A DNA stretch of 16,900 bases from Gammaproteobacteria bacterium (GTDB taxonomy: Bacteria > Pseudomonadota > Gammaproteobacteria > UBA5335 > SLRW01). This document shows positions 7,117-15,121 of the stretch, piece by piece (positions within the stretch are counted from its first letter, which is position 1; the number at the start of each line of letters is the position of its first letter). A program made the position numbers and the translations under genes. The notes beneath the pieces are model-generated. The model was not told the origin of the DNA. It worked only from the letters and a program-made list of their open reading frames with translations, and did not search any database. Location: contig SLLK01000362.1 of the NCBI GenBank assembly GCA_007134115.1, forward strand, positions 1 to 16,900, read 5' to 3'.

Positions 7117-8835
7117 ATGCGAGCATCCCGTTTTCACTTATCCACCACCCGGGAAACACCCGCCTCGGCCGAGATTGTCAGCCACCAGTTAATGCTGCGC
7201 TCGGGCATGATCCGGAGGCTGGCCGCCGGCCTTTACACCTGGCTGCCACTGGGCTGGCGCGTGCTGCGCAAGGTCGAGGCCATCGTACGCAAGGAGTTGG
7301 ACCGCAGCGGCGCGCTGGAGTTGCACATGCCCATGGTTCAGCCGGCGGAGCTATGGCAGGAATCAGGGCGCTGGGAACAGTATGGCGCCGAATTACTGCG
7401 CGTACAGGATCGCCACGAGCGTGCCTTCTGCCTCGGCCCCACACATGAAGAAGTGATCACCGACATCTTTCGCAATGAGGTGCGCAGCTATCGCCAGCTA
7501 CCGCTGAATTTTTACCAGATCCAGACCAAATTCCGCGATGAAATCAGACCGCGCTTCGGCATCATGCGGGCCCGCGAATTCCTGATGAAAGATGCCTACT
7601 CCTTCCACATGAACCGGGACTGCATGGCGCAGACCTACCAGGTCATGTTCGACACCTACACGCGCATCTTCGAGCGCCTCGCTCTGGAGTTTCGCGCGGT
7701 GGAAGCTGATACCGGCAACATCGGCGGCAGTGTGTCGCATGAGTTCCACGTTCTGGCCGACTCCGGCGAGGATGCCATCGCGTTCTCCAGCGAGGGCGAC
7801 TACGCCGCCAACGTGGAACTGGCCGAAGCACTGGCGCCGGCCCCGGCACCCGCCGCACCCACCGCGGCCATGGAACAAGTGGACACCCCCGGCGCGCGCA
7901 CGATCGAGGATCTGGTGCGCGATTACGGCGTACCCATTGAGAAAACGGTCAAGACCCTCATTGCCAAAGCGGCCGAAGGCGGCCTGGTGGCGCTGATTGT
8001 GCGCGGCGACCACAACCTCAATGACATCAAGGCGACGCGCTTGCCCCGGGTGGCCGAGCCGTTCGAACTCGCCGACGAACCGGCCATCCGCAAGGCTGTG
8101 GGCGCAGGGCCCGGCTCGCTGGGACCGGTCAATCTCCCCATTCCCTGCGTTGTGGATCGTACGGTAGCCGTCATGAGCGACTTTGCCGCCGGCGCCAACG
8201 AGGACGACAAACATTACTTCAACATCAACTGGGAACGTGATGTCGCACTACCGGAAGTCGCCGACCTGCGCGACGCCGTCGCCGGCGACCCCAGCCCGGA
8301 CGGTCACGGCACGCTGGACATTGCGCGCGGCATCGAAGTCGGCCATATCTTTCAACTGGGTACCAAGTACAGCGAAGCCATGCAGGCGCTGGTCACAGAC
8401 GAACAGGGGCGGGAACAACCCGCATTGATGGGCTGCTACGGTATCGGCGTATCACGCGTGGTGGCGGCCGCCATCGAGCAGAACCATGACGGGAACGGCA
8501 TCATCTGGCCCACCCCCATCGCCCCCTTCCAGGTGGCGCTGTGCCCGGTCAACCTCAACAAATCGGCGCGTGTGCGCGAAGCGGTGGAAGCGCTTTACCA
8601 CGAACTGGAAGCGTCCGGCCTGGAGGTGCTGCTCGACGACCGCGGCCTGCGCCCGGGCGCCATGTTTGCCGATATTGAGTTGATCGGCATTCCGCATCGT
8701 CTGGTAGTCAGCGAACGCGGACTGGATAATAATACGCTGGAGTACCAGGGACGGCGGGACACGGAAGCGCGCGTGTTGCCGCGTGAGCAAGCCATACAAC
8801 AGCTGCGGGAGCGCATAGACGCAGAACTGGCATGA
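7117..8835 (+). CDS. proS: Prolyl-tRNA synthetase, bacterial type with editing domain
   Basis: This 572-residue class II synthetase charges tRNA-Pro. Motif 1 lies in RRLAAGLYTWLPLGWRVLRK and the following helix. The substrate-binding block is CLGPTHEEVITD; motif 2 is QTKFRDEIRPRFGIMRAREF; motif 3 is GCYGIGVSRVVAAAIEQ. Between motifs 2 and 3 lies an insertion of about 180 residues (roughly 220-400) corresponding to the YbaK-like domain that hydrolyses Ala-tRNA-Pro. The C-terminal anticodon-binding domain starts near APFQVALCPVN. Length matches the E. coli enzyme (572). The ATG start is poorly served: AGGA lies twelve bases upstream. The stop overlaps the ATG of the lytic transglycosylase gene. 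Confidence 0.98.
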   Translation: MRASRFHLSTTRETPASAEIVSHQLMLRSGMIRRLAAGLYTWLPLGWRVLRKVEAIVRKELDRSGALELHMPMVQPAELWQESGRWEQYGAELLRVQDRHERAFCLGPTHEEVITDIFRNEVRSYRQLPLNFYQIQTKFRDEIRPRFGIMRAREFLMKDAYSFHMNRDCMAQTYQVMFDTYTRIFERLALEFRAVEADTGNIGGSVSHEFHVLADSGEDAIAFSSEGDYAANVELAEALAPAPAPAAPTAAMEQVDTPGARTIEDLVRDYGVPIEKTVKTLIAKAAEGGLVALIVRGDHNLNDIKATRLPRVAEPFELADEPAIRKAVGAGPGSLGPVNLPIPCVVDRTVAVMSDFAAGANEDDKHYFNINWERDVALPEVADLRDAVAGDPSPDGHGTLDIARGIEVGHIFQLGTKYSEAMQALVTDEQGREQPALMGCYGIGVSRVVAAAIEQNHDGNGIIWPTPIAPFQVALCPVNLNKSARVREAVEALYHELEASGLEVLLDDRGLRPGAMFADIELIGIPHRLVVSERGLDNNTLEYQGRRDTEARVLPREQAIQQLRERIDAELA

Positions 8836-9416
8836 AGCACGCAACCTCGCGAATCATCGGCATGATGGTTGCCGGCCTGCTGTCACCGGCGGCGTGGGCC
8901 GGCGGCACCGTCGGCCAGTTACCCGACCCGGAACTGCGCGAAGTATTGGTGGAAGCGGTCCGAAACAGCGAAAGCTTTAGCGACCCTTATGCCGCCGAAG
9001 TATGGCTGATGGACAAATCCAGCCGCTTGCGCCCCTTCATCCATGACAAGCGAAAACGCCTCGACCTGCTCCGCCAGGTCCATCGCGAGGCGGCCCGCGC
9101 CGACCTGGACCCCGAGCTGGTACTCGCCGTGATTGAAGTCGAAAGCGCCTTCGACCGCTTCGCCATCTCGGTCGTGGGGGCGCGCGGCCTGATGCAGGTG
9201 ATGCCCTTCTGGCTGGATGAAATCGGGCGTCCCGACGACAACCTCTTTGATGTGGAGACCAACCTGCGCATGGGTTGCGCTATTCTGCGCCACTACCTGG
9301 ACATGGAAAACGGCGACATGGTGCGCGCCCTGGCGCGTTACAATGGCAGCCTCGGCCGCACGGAATACCCCCGCCGCGTGTTGAACGCGCTCAACCAGCG
9401 CTGGTTCCGTAACTAG
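8832..9416 (+). CDS. Secreted lytic transglycosylase, SLT domain
   Basis: This 194-residue protein is predicted to cleave the MurNAc-GlcNAc bond of peptidoglycan in the periplasm. A signal peptide is clear: MKHATSR, a hydrophobic core, and AWA before GG (cleavage near residue 23). There is no lipobox. The SLT family-1 domain occupies about 90-190: the catalytic Glu104 in VIEVESAFDRF, then VGARGLMQVMP, and ALARYNGS near the end. It is smaller than Slt70 and resembles the single-domain transglycosylases often encoded after proS in related bacteria. The ATG overlaps the proS stop by four bases (ATGA), which indicates coupling. The exact subfamily is not certain. Confidence 0.93.
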   Translation: MKHATSRIIGMMVAGLLSPAAWAGGTVGQLPDPELREVLVEAVRNSESFSDPYAAEVWLMDKSSRLRPFIHDKRKRLDLLRQVHREAARADLDPELVLAVIEVESAFDRFAISVVGARGLMQVMPFWLDEIGRPDDNLFDVETNLRMGCAILRHYLDMENGDMVRALARYNGSLGRTEYPRRVLNALNQRWFRN

Positions 9417-9477
9417 GGATTGTCAGCCGCGAAATGGGCGCCAATGGTTATGCAACCGCTGACCTGTTCGTCGGACC

Positions 9478-9744
9478 TCAGCCCGTACTGAAATCAGCGG
9501 GCACCTCGCCATCCCAGGGCTCACACTCGACAGAGTCCACCCGTGCGGCCGGCGGGCCCTGATGCAGCCATTGCCGGAAGGTCTCCACAGCCGCTTCGGG
9601 GCCGGCGGCGATGACTTCCACACGCCCGTCGGGCAAGTTACGGGCGAAGCCATTGAGCCCGAGCCGCCGCGCTTCCTCGCGCGCCGAGCCGCGAAAGAAA
9701 ACCCCCTGCACACGGCCGGATACCATGCATCGCATACGCTTCAT
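9478..9744 (-). CDS. acyP: Acylphosphatase
   Basis: This 88-residue enzyme hydrolyses the carboxyl-phosphate bond of acyl phosphates such as acetyl phosphate or carbamoyl phosphate. The signature MVSGRVQGVFFRGSAREEAR carries the phosphate-binding Arg18. GFARNLPDGRVEVIAAG carries the catalytic Asn36; the 18-residue spacing is that of the family. Length is standard. The frame is open further upstream to 9894, but that would read through the terminator palindrome, so the ATG at 9744 is chosen; ATG at 9735 is an alternative. No strong ribosome binding site is visible. The gene lies just below the terminator of the LysM gene and must have its own promoter or rely on read-through. Confidence 0.93.
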   Translation of the reverse strand: MKRMRCMVSGRVQGVFFRGSAREEARRLGLNGFARNLPDGRVEVIAAGPEAAVETFRQWLHQGPPAARVDSVECEPWDGEVPADFSTG

Positions 9745-9789
9745 GACGCGATCATCCCGTCTGTTCCTCTGCAGCGCGCTCTCCATTCG

Positions 9790-9821
9790 CCCACAAAAAA
9801 GGGCCCGCAAGGGCCCTTTTT
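9790..9821 (-). terminator. Palindromic, potentially bidirectional terminator after the LysM gene
   Basis: An 11-base-pair perfect inverted repeat is present: AAAAAGGGCCC, a four-base loop, then GGGCCCTTTTT (9796-9821). A T run follows on both strands, so it can work in either direction. It lies 18 bases after the stop of the LysM lipoprotein gene and before acyP. No nearby plus-strand gene ends here, so its main role is for the minus strand. Confidence 0.95.
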
Positions 9822-9839
9822 CGTGGCATGCCGTAGAAC

Positions 9840-10241
9840 TTACCGGCGGCCAAGATACCGCTGATCCGACTCTTCGGTACGACCCAGCGACCATTCACCG
9901 CGCGTACGCGCGTGACGGACAGCTGCATCTTCATCGGAGCGCGAAACGTCACGCGGATACGACAGATCCTGGCCCGGGAAGATCAGGTCAGCATCTTCAA
10001 TCGTGTTGCTGTTGGCACGGAAAATCAGCGGCCACTTGTACGGGTTACCGTACACTTCGCCACGGGCAGAGATTGCCCACAGGCTGTCGCCACGGCGCAC
10101 CGTGTAGCTGCCATCAGCCGTGCGACGCTCTTCTGCGCGCGGCTCTTCTTCGGCAGGCTCGGCTTCCGGGGTGGAAGCACAGCCGACCACCAGGCCACCC
10201 GCCATCAAAACTACCAGTAGTTCCTTCACACTGAATCTCAT
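9840..10241 (-). CDS. LysM-domain lipoprotein
   Basis: This 133-residue protein is predicted to be anchored to a membrane by lipid and to bind peptidoglycan. A lipoprotein signal ends LVVGCAS, making Cys21 the lipidated residue. An acidic Glu/Ala/Pro linker (about 22-44) follows, then one LysM domain (46-96): SYTVRRGDSLWAISARGEVYG through DADLIFPGQDLSYP. The tail is charged and of no known domain. The second ATG is chosen because GAGG lies eight bases before it; the ATG at 10247 is only two bases from that motif and would add two residues. Specific function is unknown. The gene is monocistronic, with its own terminator and a divergent promoter region shared with the wrbA-like gene. Confidence 0.9.
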   Translation of the reverse strand: MRFSVKELLVVLMAGGLVVGCASTPEAEPAEEEPRAEERRTADGSYTVRRGDSLWAISARGEVYGNPYKWPLIFRANSNTIEDADLIFPGQDLSYPRDVSRSDEDAAVRHARTRGEWSLGRTEESDQRYLGRR

Positions 10242-10310
10242 GTGCATGACCTCAGACTCCAGTTACATTGTTTTTGTCCGCCCCACGCCCGCATGACTAT
10301 GCCGGCGCAC

Positions 10311-10348
10311 TGTCAAGGACCCTATCATCGGGTCCGAAACAGTGTCAA
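10311..10348 (-). promoter_or_regulatory. Candidate promoter/operator region for the LysM lipoprotein gene
   Basis: Two perfect TTGACA hexamers occur on the minus strand, at 10343-10348 and 10311-10316. Between them lies a perfect inverted repeat GGACCC-N7-GGGTCC (10317-10335). The upstream TTGACA has TAGGGT eighteen bases on, a weak -10; the downstream one has no recognisable -10 at the right distance. The arrangement suggests a promoter overlapping a dyad operator, but this is pattern only. Confidence 0.35.
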
Positions 10349-10465
10349 TTGAGTGTAGCCCAGTTCCAATATGAAAAACAGCCTGTGCGCAGGCATTGTA
10401 TGGAACTGTTATTATCGGGCGGCCATCCCGCCGGAGCGAGGCCACGGACACGCTGGAGGCTGCAT

Positions 10466-11068
10466 ATGCCCGAAATTCTTGTGCTGTACTACAGCCGCTC
10501 CGGCGCCACCGCCGATATGGCCCGCCAGATCGCCCGCGGTATAGGCGAGATTGCCCGCATGAACGCACGCATCCGGACGGTGCCACCGGTCTCGGTGCAA
10601 AGCGAGGCCGCTATTCCGGCGGTGCCGGAAGACGGGCCACCCTATGCCGACATCGAGGATTTGCGTGAATGTGCAGGCCTGATCCTGGGTAGCCCCACCC
10701 GCTTCGGGAACATGGCGGCACCACTCAAGCACTTCCTCGACGGCACCTCGGAGCTCTGGCTCAATGGGGTTCTGGCAGGTAAACCGGCGGGGGTCTTCAC
10801 CTCTTCTTCCAGTATCCACGGTGGCCAGGAGACCACGCTGCTGTCGATGATGGTGCCCTTGCTGCATCACGGCATGCTGATCATGGGCCTGCCCTATACC
10901 GAACCGGCACTGCTCACCACGCGCAGCGGCGGCACACCCTACGGGCCCAGCCATGTCGCCGGGGAACGTTCCGAACTGCCGCTGACCGAAGAAGAAGCAG
11001 AACTGTGTCGCGCGCTGGGTCGGCGTGTCGCGGCAACCGCCCGTCAGCTGGAAAGCACAACACCATGA
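10466..11068 (+). CDS. wrbA: WrbA-type NAD(P)H:quinone oxidoreductase (flavodoxin fold)
   Basis: This 200-residue FMN protein is predicted to reduce quinones by two electrons, protecting against redox cycling. The FMN phosphate loop YYSRSGATADMARQIA is at 9-24. The isoalloxazine loops are GSPTRFGNMAAPLKHFLD (75-92) and SSIHGGQETTLLSM (115-128). GGTPYGPSHVAG (155-166) is the usual late WrbA motif. Length fits the family. The ATG is chosen over upstream in-frame codons because GGAGG lies six bases before it and the protein then starts directly at the first flavodoxin strand. The stop overlaps the next ATG (ATGA), and the same wrbA-DUF2069 pairing is known from other gammaproteobacteria. Confidence 0.93.
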   Translation: MPEILVLYYSRSGATADMARQIARGIGEIARMNARIRTVPPVSVQSEAAIPAVPEDGPPYADIEDLRECAGLILGSPTRFGNMAAPLKHFLDGTSELWLNGVLAGKPAGVFTSSSSIHGGQETTLLSMMVPLLHHGMLIMGLPYTEPALLTTRSGGTPYGPSHVAGERSELPLTEEEAELCRALGRRVAATARQLESTTP

Positions 11069-11442
11069 CACCCTATCTTGCTCAATTACTGCTGCGCCTG
11101 GGCGCTACCCTGTCGCTTGTTGCACTGATCGCCTGGCTGGTGCTGTGGCAAGTATGGTGGTCACCGCCAGAACTGGCGCCCGCCGGCCTGATGCTGGCCT
11201 GGATTCTGGTACCGCTGGTGCCTTTACTACCTGGCCTGGCCCTGGGGTGGCCACGCGCTGCGGGCGTCTGGACGCCGCTGATCATTCTGCCCTACTTCGC
11301 CTGGGGCATGACCGAGACCGTCGCCAATGCGGATGAACGTGGCTGGGCCATCATCGCCACCCTGCTGACCATGGCGGTGTTCGCCCTCTGCCTGCTGTTT
11401 GCTGCCCTGCATCGCTCACCACGCAAGCCAACAGGCAAATAA
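11065..11442 (+). CDS. DUF2069 integral membrane protein
   Basis: This 125-residue protein has about four hydrophobic segments (roughly 10-30, 38-60, 66-82 and 92-116) joined by short loops, and a basic tail HRSPRKPTGK. The pattern LPLVPLLPGLALGWPRA-like followed by YFAWGMTETVANADERGWA is characteristic of DUF2069 (COG3308), a family of unknown function that often follows wrbA. The start is the ATG overlapping the wrbA-like stop, giving MTPYLAQLLLRLG. It converges with hda, 20 bases apart, with no terminator between them. Role unknown. Confidence 0.87.
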   Translation: MTPYLAQLLLRLGATLSLVALIAWLVLWQVWWSPPELAPAGLMLAWILVPLVPLLPGLALGWPRAAGVWTPLIILPYFAWGMTETVANADERGWAIIATLLTMAVFALCLLFAALHRSPRKPTGK

Positions 11443-11462
11443 GCAACGCATGGCAGTGCGCA

Positions 11463-12182
11463 TCAATCAGACAGCACTTCGCGCAGGAAGGGGATGGTAA
11501 GGCGCCGCTGGGCCGCCAGTGAGGCCACATCGAGTTCGTCCAGCAAGGCAAACAGCGTGGCCGGCTCGCGGGATTGTCGGCGCAGGAGGTAGCGGGCCGC
11601 TTCCGGCGGCAATTCCAGCCCCCGGTGACGCGCTCTCAGCGTCAGCGCATCGAGCAACCCCTGATCATCCAGACTGTGGAGCCGGAACACCGGCCCGCTG
11701 GCCAGTCGCGAGGCCAGATCAGGCAATTGCCAGTCGAGCGCGCCGGGCGAGGCGTTACCCGCGACCAGCAAGCGCTGCCGGCGATCAATGGCTTCGCGCA
11801 CCAGATTGAATAGTGCCGACTCCCAGTCGCGGCGCCCGGCTACGGCTTCCAGCTCATCCAGCGCCACCAGATCGAGGCTTTCAAGCCCTTCCAGAACGCC
11901 CGGACCCGGGTCCAGGACCTGACTCAGGGGTACATAGGCAGCGCGCTCGCCGGACTCGGTGGCCTGACGACACGCTGCCTGCAGCAGATGGCTTTTACCG
12001 GTACCGCGCGGACCGGCCAGATAGAGAATGCCGTCGTCGTCGCCCGCGGCCAGCGCCTGCACAGCCCGCACGGCGGTGAGATCAGCACCCGCATGAAAGT
12101 TGGTAAACCCGGAATGATCAGCAAGCGTAATGCCCAACGGCATCTGGGGTGCGGCACGCACCCGGCGGTCGCGATCCGCCAT
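11463..12182 (-). CDS. hda: DnaA regulatory inactivator Hda
   Basis: This 239-residue AAA+ protein binds the sliding clamp and stimulates ATP hydrolysis on DnaA to prevent re-initiation of replication. Visible features are a clamp-binding-like peptide QMPLGI (13-18) near the N-terminus, Walker A GPRGTGKSHLL (57-67), Walker B LVALDELEAV (105-114), and box VII LPDLASRLASG with the Arg finger Arg159. The sensor-2-like REPATLFALLDELD and a short C-terminal helical lid follow. It lacks the DnaA DNA-binding domain. The clamp motif differs from the QL(S)LPL of E. coli. The ATG is chosen over a TTG one codon upstream; it overlaps the TGA of the DUF2066 gene by one base (TGATG), so the two are coupled. 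Confidence 0.94.
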   Translation of the reverse strand: MADRDRRVRAAPQMPLGITLADHSGFTNFHAGADLTAVRAVQALAAGDDDGILYLAGPRGTGKSHLLQAACRQATESGERAAYVPLSQVLDPGPGVLEGLESLDLVALDELEAVAGRRDWESALFNLVREAIDRRQRLLVAGNASPGALDWQLPDLASRLASGPVFRLHSLDDQGLLDALTLRARHRGLELPPEAARYLLRRQSREPATLFALLDELDVASLAAQRRLTIPFLREVLSD

Positions 12183-13261
12183 CAACCGCCGCCAAACGCA
12201 TAGATGAAGTGGGGGCGGCCGCCATCAAGGCGCTCGGCATCGAAGGCATGCGCCGTGGTCGGCGTCGGGTTAAGCACCGAGCCCACGCGAATGACATCAT
12301 CCAGGCGCTGCGGCGTGCCCTGCACCAGCACATTGAGCTCCAGCCGGGCCGCATGAGCGCGCGTCACATATACCCCGGAAACCGGTGACAGCCCTTCCAG
12401 ATAGCTGAGCACCCGCGCATAGTCACGCAGCCCATGCACTCCGTCCACGACAATCCGGGCCGTCGCGCGGTCCATGGTGCCCACGGCCGTACCCAGGCGA
12501 CTGATCTGCATATCCGCCAGTTCGGCCACACCCCCCTCGACCGCGCCGTCCAGCGAAGCGGCAGCCCGTTCCCAGGACTGGCGCTGCCCATTCTCAATCA
12601 GCGTCCACCGGCTCAGATAGCTGCCCCGCGAATCACGCTCGACCCGACCGATCAGAAAAACGTCGGCATCATAACGTTCCGAGGCACGCTCCACCGATTC
12701 AAAAAAACCGCCCCACAAGTCCACGAATTCCACCACGGACTGATCCTGCCGGTCCCACATCGGCAAGCGCACCGGCACACCGCGCGAGCGCGAAGCGCGC
12801 TCTATGGCGCGGCCGGCTGCACCGCCATCACCACGCCCCACGACACGACGGTCCGCACCATCGCGCACGGCAAGCCAAACCAGCGTGCGCGGCCGCTCGC
12901 GACCCCATACGGTCTGGCCGTGATCACGCAGCAGGCGATCCACAGCGCGTTCATCAAACTCGACTTCCAGCGTGAGGCGGTCGTCGCCTCCGCTGCGATA
13001 TTGATAGCGCCGCATCAAGGTAGCCGGGTCTTCCACCAGCGCCGCCAGGCCCACCGCCTGGGTCCCGCCGATGCGCACCAGCACCTGATCCAGGGCGACC
13101 GGCAACCGCCCGGCGCGTTGTTCGGCGGACTGATCCGATACCGAGACGCGCGCCAGGTAAAGCTCCTCCAGCACCTCGGCGCTCGCCACAGGCGCGGTGA
13201 GCGCAAAGAAGACGGCGACAATCAACGCCTTGCGGATGACATTGTGAAAAGGCAAAAGCAC
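12182..13261 (-). CDS. DUF2066 exported protein
   Basis: This 359-residue protein belongs to DUF2066 (COG3249), of unknown function, found beside purM and hda in many gammaproteobacteria. An N-terminal signal peptide is clear: a Lys/Arg region, VAVFFALTAP, and VASA before EVLEELYLARVSV (cleavage near residue 28). Typical blocks are LYLARVSVSDQSAEQRAGRL, GRERPRTLVWLAVRDG and PVRLPMWDRQDQ. No catalytic motif is recognised. The frame is open to 13384, but the GTG at 13261 is chosen because GGGAGG lies ten bases before it and the protein then starts directly with the signal peptide. It diverges from purM and overlaps hda. Confidence 0.85.
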   Translation of the reverse strand: MLLPFHNVIRKALIVAVFFALTAPVASAEVLEELYLARVSVSDQSAEQRAGRLPVALDQVLVRIGGTQAVGLAALVEDPATLMRRYQYRSGGDDRLTLEVEFDERAVDRLLRDHGQTVWGRERPRTLVWLAVRDGADRRVVGRGDGGAAGRAIERASRSRGVPVRLPMWDRQDQSVVEFVDLWGGFFESVERASERYDADVFLIGRVERDSRGSYLSRWTLIENGQRQSWERAAASLDGAVEGGVAELADMQISRLGTAVGTMDRATARIVVDGVHGLRDYARVLSYLEGLSPVSGVYVTRAHAARLELNVLVQGTPQRLDDVIRVGSVLNPTPTTAHAFDAERLDGGRPHFIYAFGGG

Positions 13262-13341
13262 GGAATCCCGACCTCCCCGATGGCTGGACCGGCTCGCGCC
13301 GCAGGACGGGCGCGCCAGTCGAGCTCTGACGATGCGTGCTG

Positions 13342-13347
13342 TACAAT
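13342..13347 (+). promoter_or_regulatory. Possible purM -10 element
   Basis: TACAAT matches five of six -10 bases and lies 72 bases before the purM ATG, in the 157-base gap between the divergent DUF2066 and purM genes. No matching -35 is seen at 16-18 bases, and I find no clear PurR-type operator. Low confidence. Confidence 0.25.
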
Positions 13348-13418
13348 ACCACAACCTTTTTTGTGCGTCGGCACCCGTCCGCACGCGCTGCCCGCTGAGA
13401 TGTCGTGCAAGGAATCCG

Positions 13419-14456
13419 ATGAAACAACAGCCGCCCCTGACCTACCGCGACGCCGGCGTTGATATTGACGCCGGCAACCGTCTCGTACAGCAGATCAGCG
13501 ACGATGTGAAACGCACTCGACGCCCCGAAGTCCTCGGCGGGCTGGGCGGTTTCGGCGCGCTGGTGGAAATCCCCCTGGATCGCTTCAAACAGCCTGTGCT
13601 GGTGGCGGGTACCGACGGGGTGGGCACCAAGCTGCGCCTGGCCATGGACCTGCAGCGCCACGACACCATCGGCATAGACCTGGTCGCCATGTGCGCCAAC
13701 GACATCGTGGTGCAGGGCGCCGAACCGCTGTTATTTCTCGACTATTACGCCACTGGCCAGCTGGACCCCGACACCGCAGCTGCGGTCATCCGCGGTATCG
13801 CCGAAGGCTGCACGCGGGCCGGTTGCGCCCTGGTGGGCGGCGAAACCGCCGAAATGCCGGGCATGTACCAGGGAGAGGACTATGACCTGGCCGGCTTCTC
13901 TGTGGGCGTGGTGGAGAAATCACGCATTATCGACGGCCAGAAAGTGGCCCCCGGTGATGTCATCCTGGGCCTGGGCTCGTCGGGCTTCCACGCCAACGGC
14001 TACTCGCTGGTGCGGCGCGTGCTGCACGACAGCCAGACCCGCCTCGATACGCCGCTGGGCCACACCACGCTGGGCGAGGCGCTGCTTGAACCCACCCGCA
14101 TCTACGTCAAATCCCTGCTCGCGCTGCACGCCGCGCACCCGGTCCATGCCCTGGCCCACATTACCGGCGGCGGACTGCCGGAGAACCTGCCGCGCGTGCT
14201 GCCCGATGGCGTGCGCGCCGTGATTGACGGGCACAGCTGGCAACGACCGGCGGTTTTCCAGTGGCTTGAAGACAGCGCCAGCATCGATCCGCACGAGGCC
14301 TACCGCACCTTCAACTGCGGCATCGGCATGGCCGTCATCGCGCCCGCCGAGACGGCCGCGGCTGCCACCTCACTGCTGCAGGAACACGGCGAAGAGGTAT
14401 TCCGCATCGGTCACATCGAAAGCCACCAGTCAGGCGAAAGAGTGATCATCGAATGA
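13419..14456 (+). CDS. purM: Phosphoribosylformylglycinamidine cyclo-ligase (AIR synthetase)
   Basis: This 345-residue enzyme closes the imidazole ring in de novo purine synthesis, using ATP to turn FGAM into AIR. Visible blocks are YRDAGVDIDAGNRLVQ (9-24), GTDGVGTKLRLA (64-75), DLVAMCANDIVVQGAEPLLF (87-106) and GGETAEMPGMYQGEDYDLAG. The glycine-rich GLGSSGFHANGYSLVR and HITGGGLPENLPRVLP follow. Length matches E. coli PurM. The frame is open upstream to 13332, but the ATG at 13419 has AAGGA five bases before it and gives the family's usual N-terminus. The gene heads an overlapping purM-purN-DUF3108 run and diverges from the DUF2066 gene. Confidence 0.98.
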   Translation: MKQQPPLTYRDAGVDIDAGNRLVQQISDDVKRTRRPEVLGGLGGFGALVEIPLDRFKQPVLVAGTDGVGTKLRLAMDLQRHDTIGIDLVAMCANDIVVQGAEPLLFLDYYATGQLDPDTAAAVIRGIAEGCTRAGCALVGGETAEMPGMYQGEDYDLAGFSVGVVEKSRIIDGQKVAPGDVILGLGSSGFHANGYSLVRRVLHDSQTRLDTPLGHTTLGEALLEPTRIYVKSLLALHAAHPVHALAHITGGGLPENLPRVLPDGVRAVIDGHSWQRPAVFQWLEDSASIDPHEAYRTFNCGIGMAVIAPAETAAAATSLLQEHGEEVFRIGHIESHQSGERVIIE

Positions 14457-15121
14457 GTGGTCGCCCCCTGCGCATTGCGGTCCTTGTCTCGGGCAGCGGA
14501 ACCAACCTGCAGGCGATCCTGGACGCCGTGGATGCCGGCCTGCCCGCCACGGTCACCGCGGTGATCAGCAACCGGCCCGGCGTCCTCGCCCTGACGCGCG
14601 CGGCCAACCACGGCGTACCCGCCCATGTGCTCGATCACACGGCCTACCCCGATCGCGAGGCCTTTGACGAAGCGCTGGCGCGCCTGCTTGATGAGCTGGC
14701 GCCGGACCTGATTGTGCTGGCCGGCTTTATGCGCATTCTGGGCGAGGACCTGGTCAGTCGCTGGCAAGGCCGTATGCTCAACATCCACCCTTCCCTGCTG
14801 CCTGCCTGGCGCGGGCTGCATACCCACCGCCGCGTGCTCGAGGCCGGGGAACACTGGCACGGCACCAGTGTCCACTATGTAACGGCCGAGCTCGACGGCG
14901 GCCCGGTCATCGCCCAAAGCCGCATCGCGATTGCGCCGGATGACACGGAAACGTCCTTGCAACGGCAGATACAAACACTTGAACACCGTCTTTATCCGCA
15001 GGTCATTGACTGGATTGCCCGGGGACGCCTGGTACTCAGGAACGGCACCCCGGAACTGGATGGCAAAACACTCGATCGCCCCGTACTGGAAACCGGCAAC
15101 GACCACAGGGAGCGCGCATGA
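14453..15121 (+). CDS. purN: Phosphoribosylglycinamide formyltransferase (10-formyl-THF dependent)
   Basis: This 222-residue enzyme transfers a formyl group from 10-formyltetrahydrofolate to GAR in purine synthesis. The phosphate-binding VLVSGSGTNLQAILDA is at 10-25. The catalytic triad is visible as Asn110 and His112 in MLNIHPSLLPAWRGLHTHRR and Asp148 in ELDGGPVIAQ. It is slightly longer than the E. coli enzyme, the extra residues being at the C-terminus (NDHRERA). The ATG overlaps the purM stop (ATGA), and its own stop overlaps the next ATG the same way. Confidence 0.98.
   Translation: MSGRPLRIAVLVSGSGTNLQAILDAVDAGLPATVTAVISNRPGVLALTRAANHGVPAHVLDHTAYPDREAFDEALARLLDELAPDLIVLAGFMRILGEDLVSRWQGRMLNIHPSLLPAWRGLHTHRRVLEAGEHWHGTSVHYVTAELDGGPVIAQSRIAIAPDDTETSLQRQIQTLEHRLYPQVIDWIARGRLVLRNGTPELDGKTLDRPVLETGNDHRERA

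Noticed and set aside
7498..8214. A 238-codon minus-strand frame inside proS
   Set aside because: It lies fully inside the editing domain region of an intact proS and shows no domain or start signal.
9745..9894. A 50-residue N-terminal extension of acylphosphatase
   Set aside because: It would be translated through the palindromic terminator at 9796-9821 and overlap the LysM gene; acylphosphatases are about 90 residues.
12434..13462. A 342-codon plus-strand frame antisense to the DUF2066 gene
   Set aside because: It is a shadow frame with atypical composition that runs into purM; the DUF2066 reading has a signal peptide, a ribosome binding site and conserved context.
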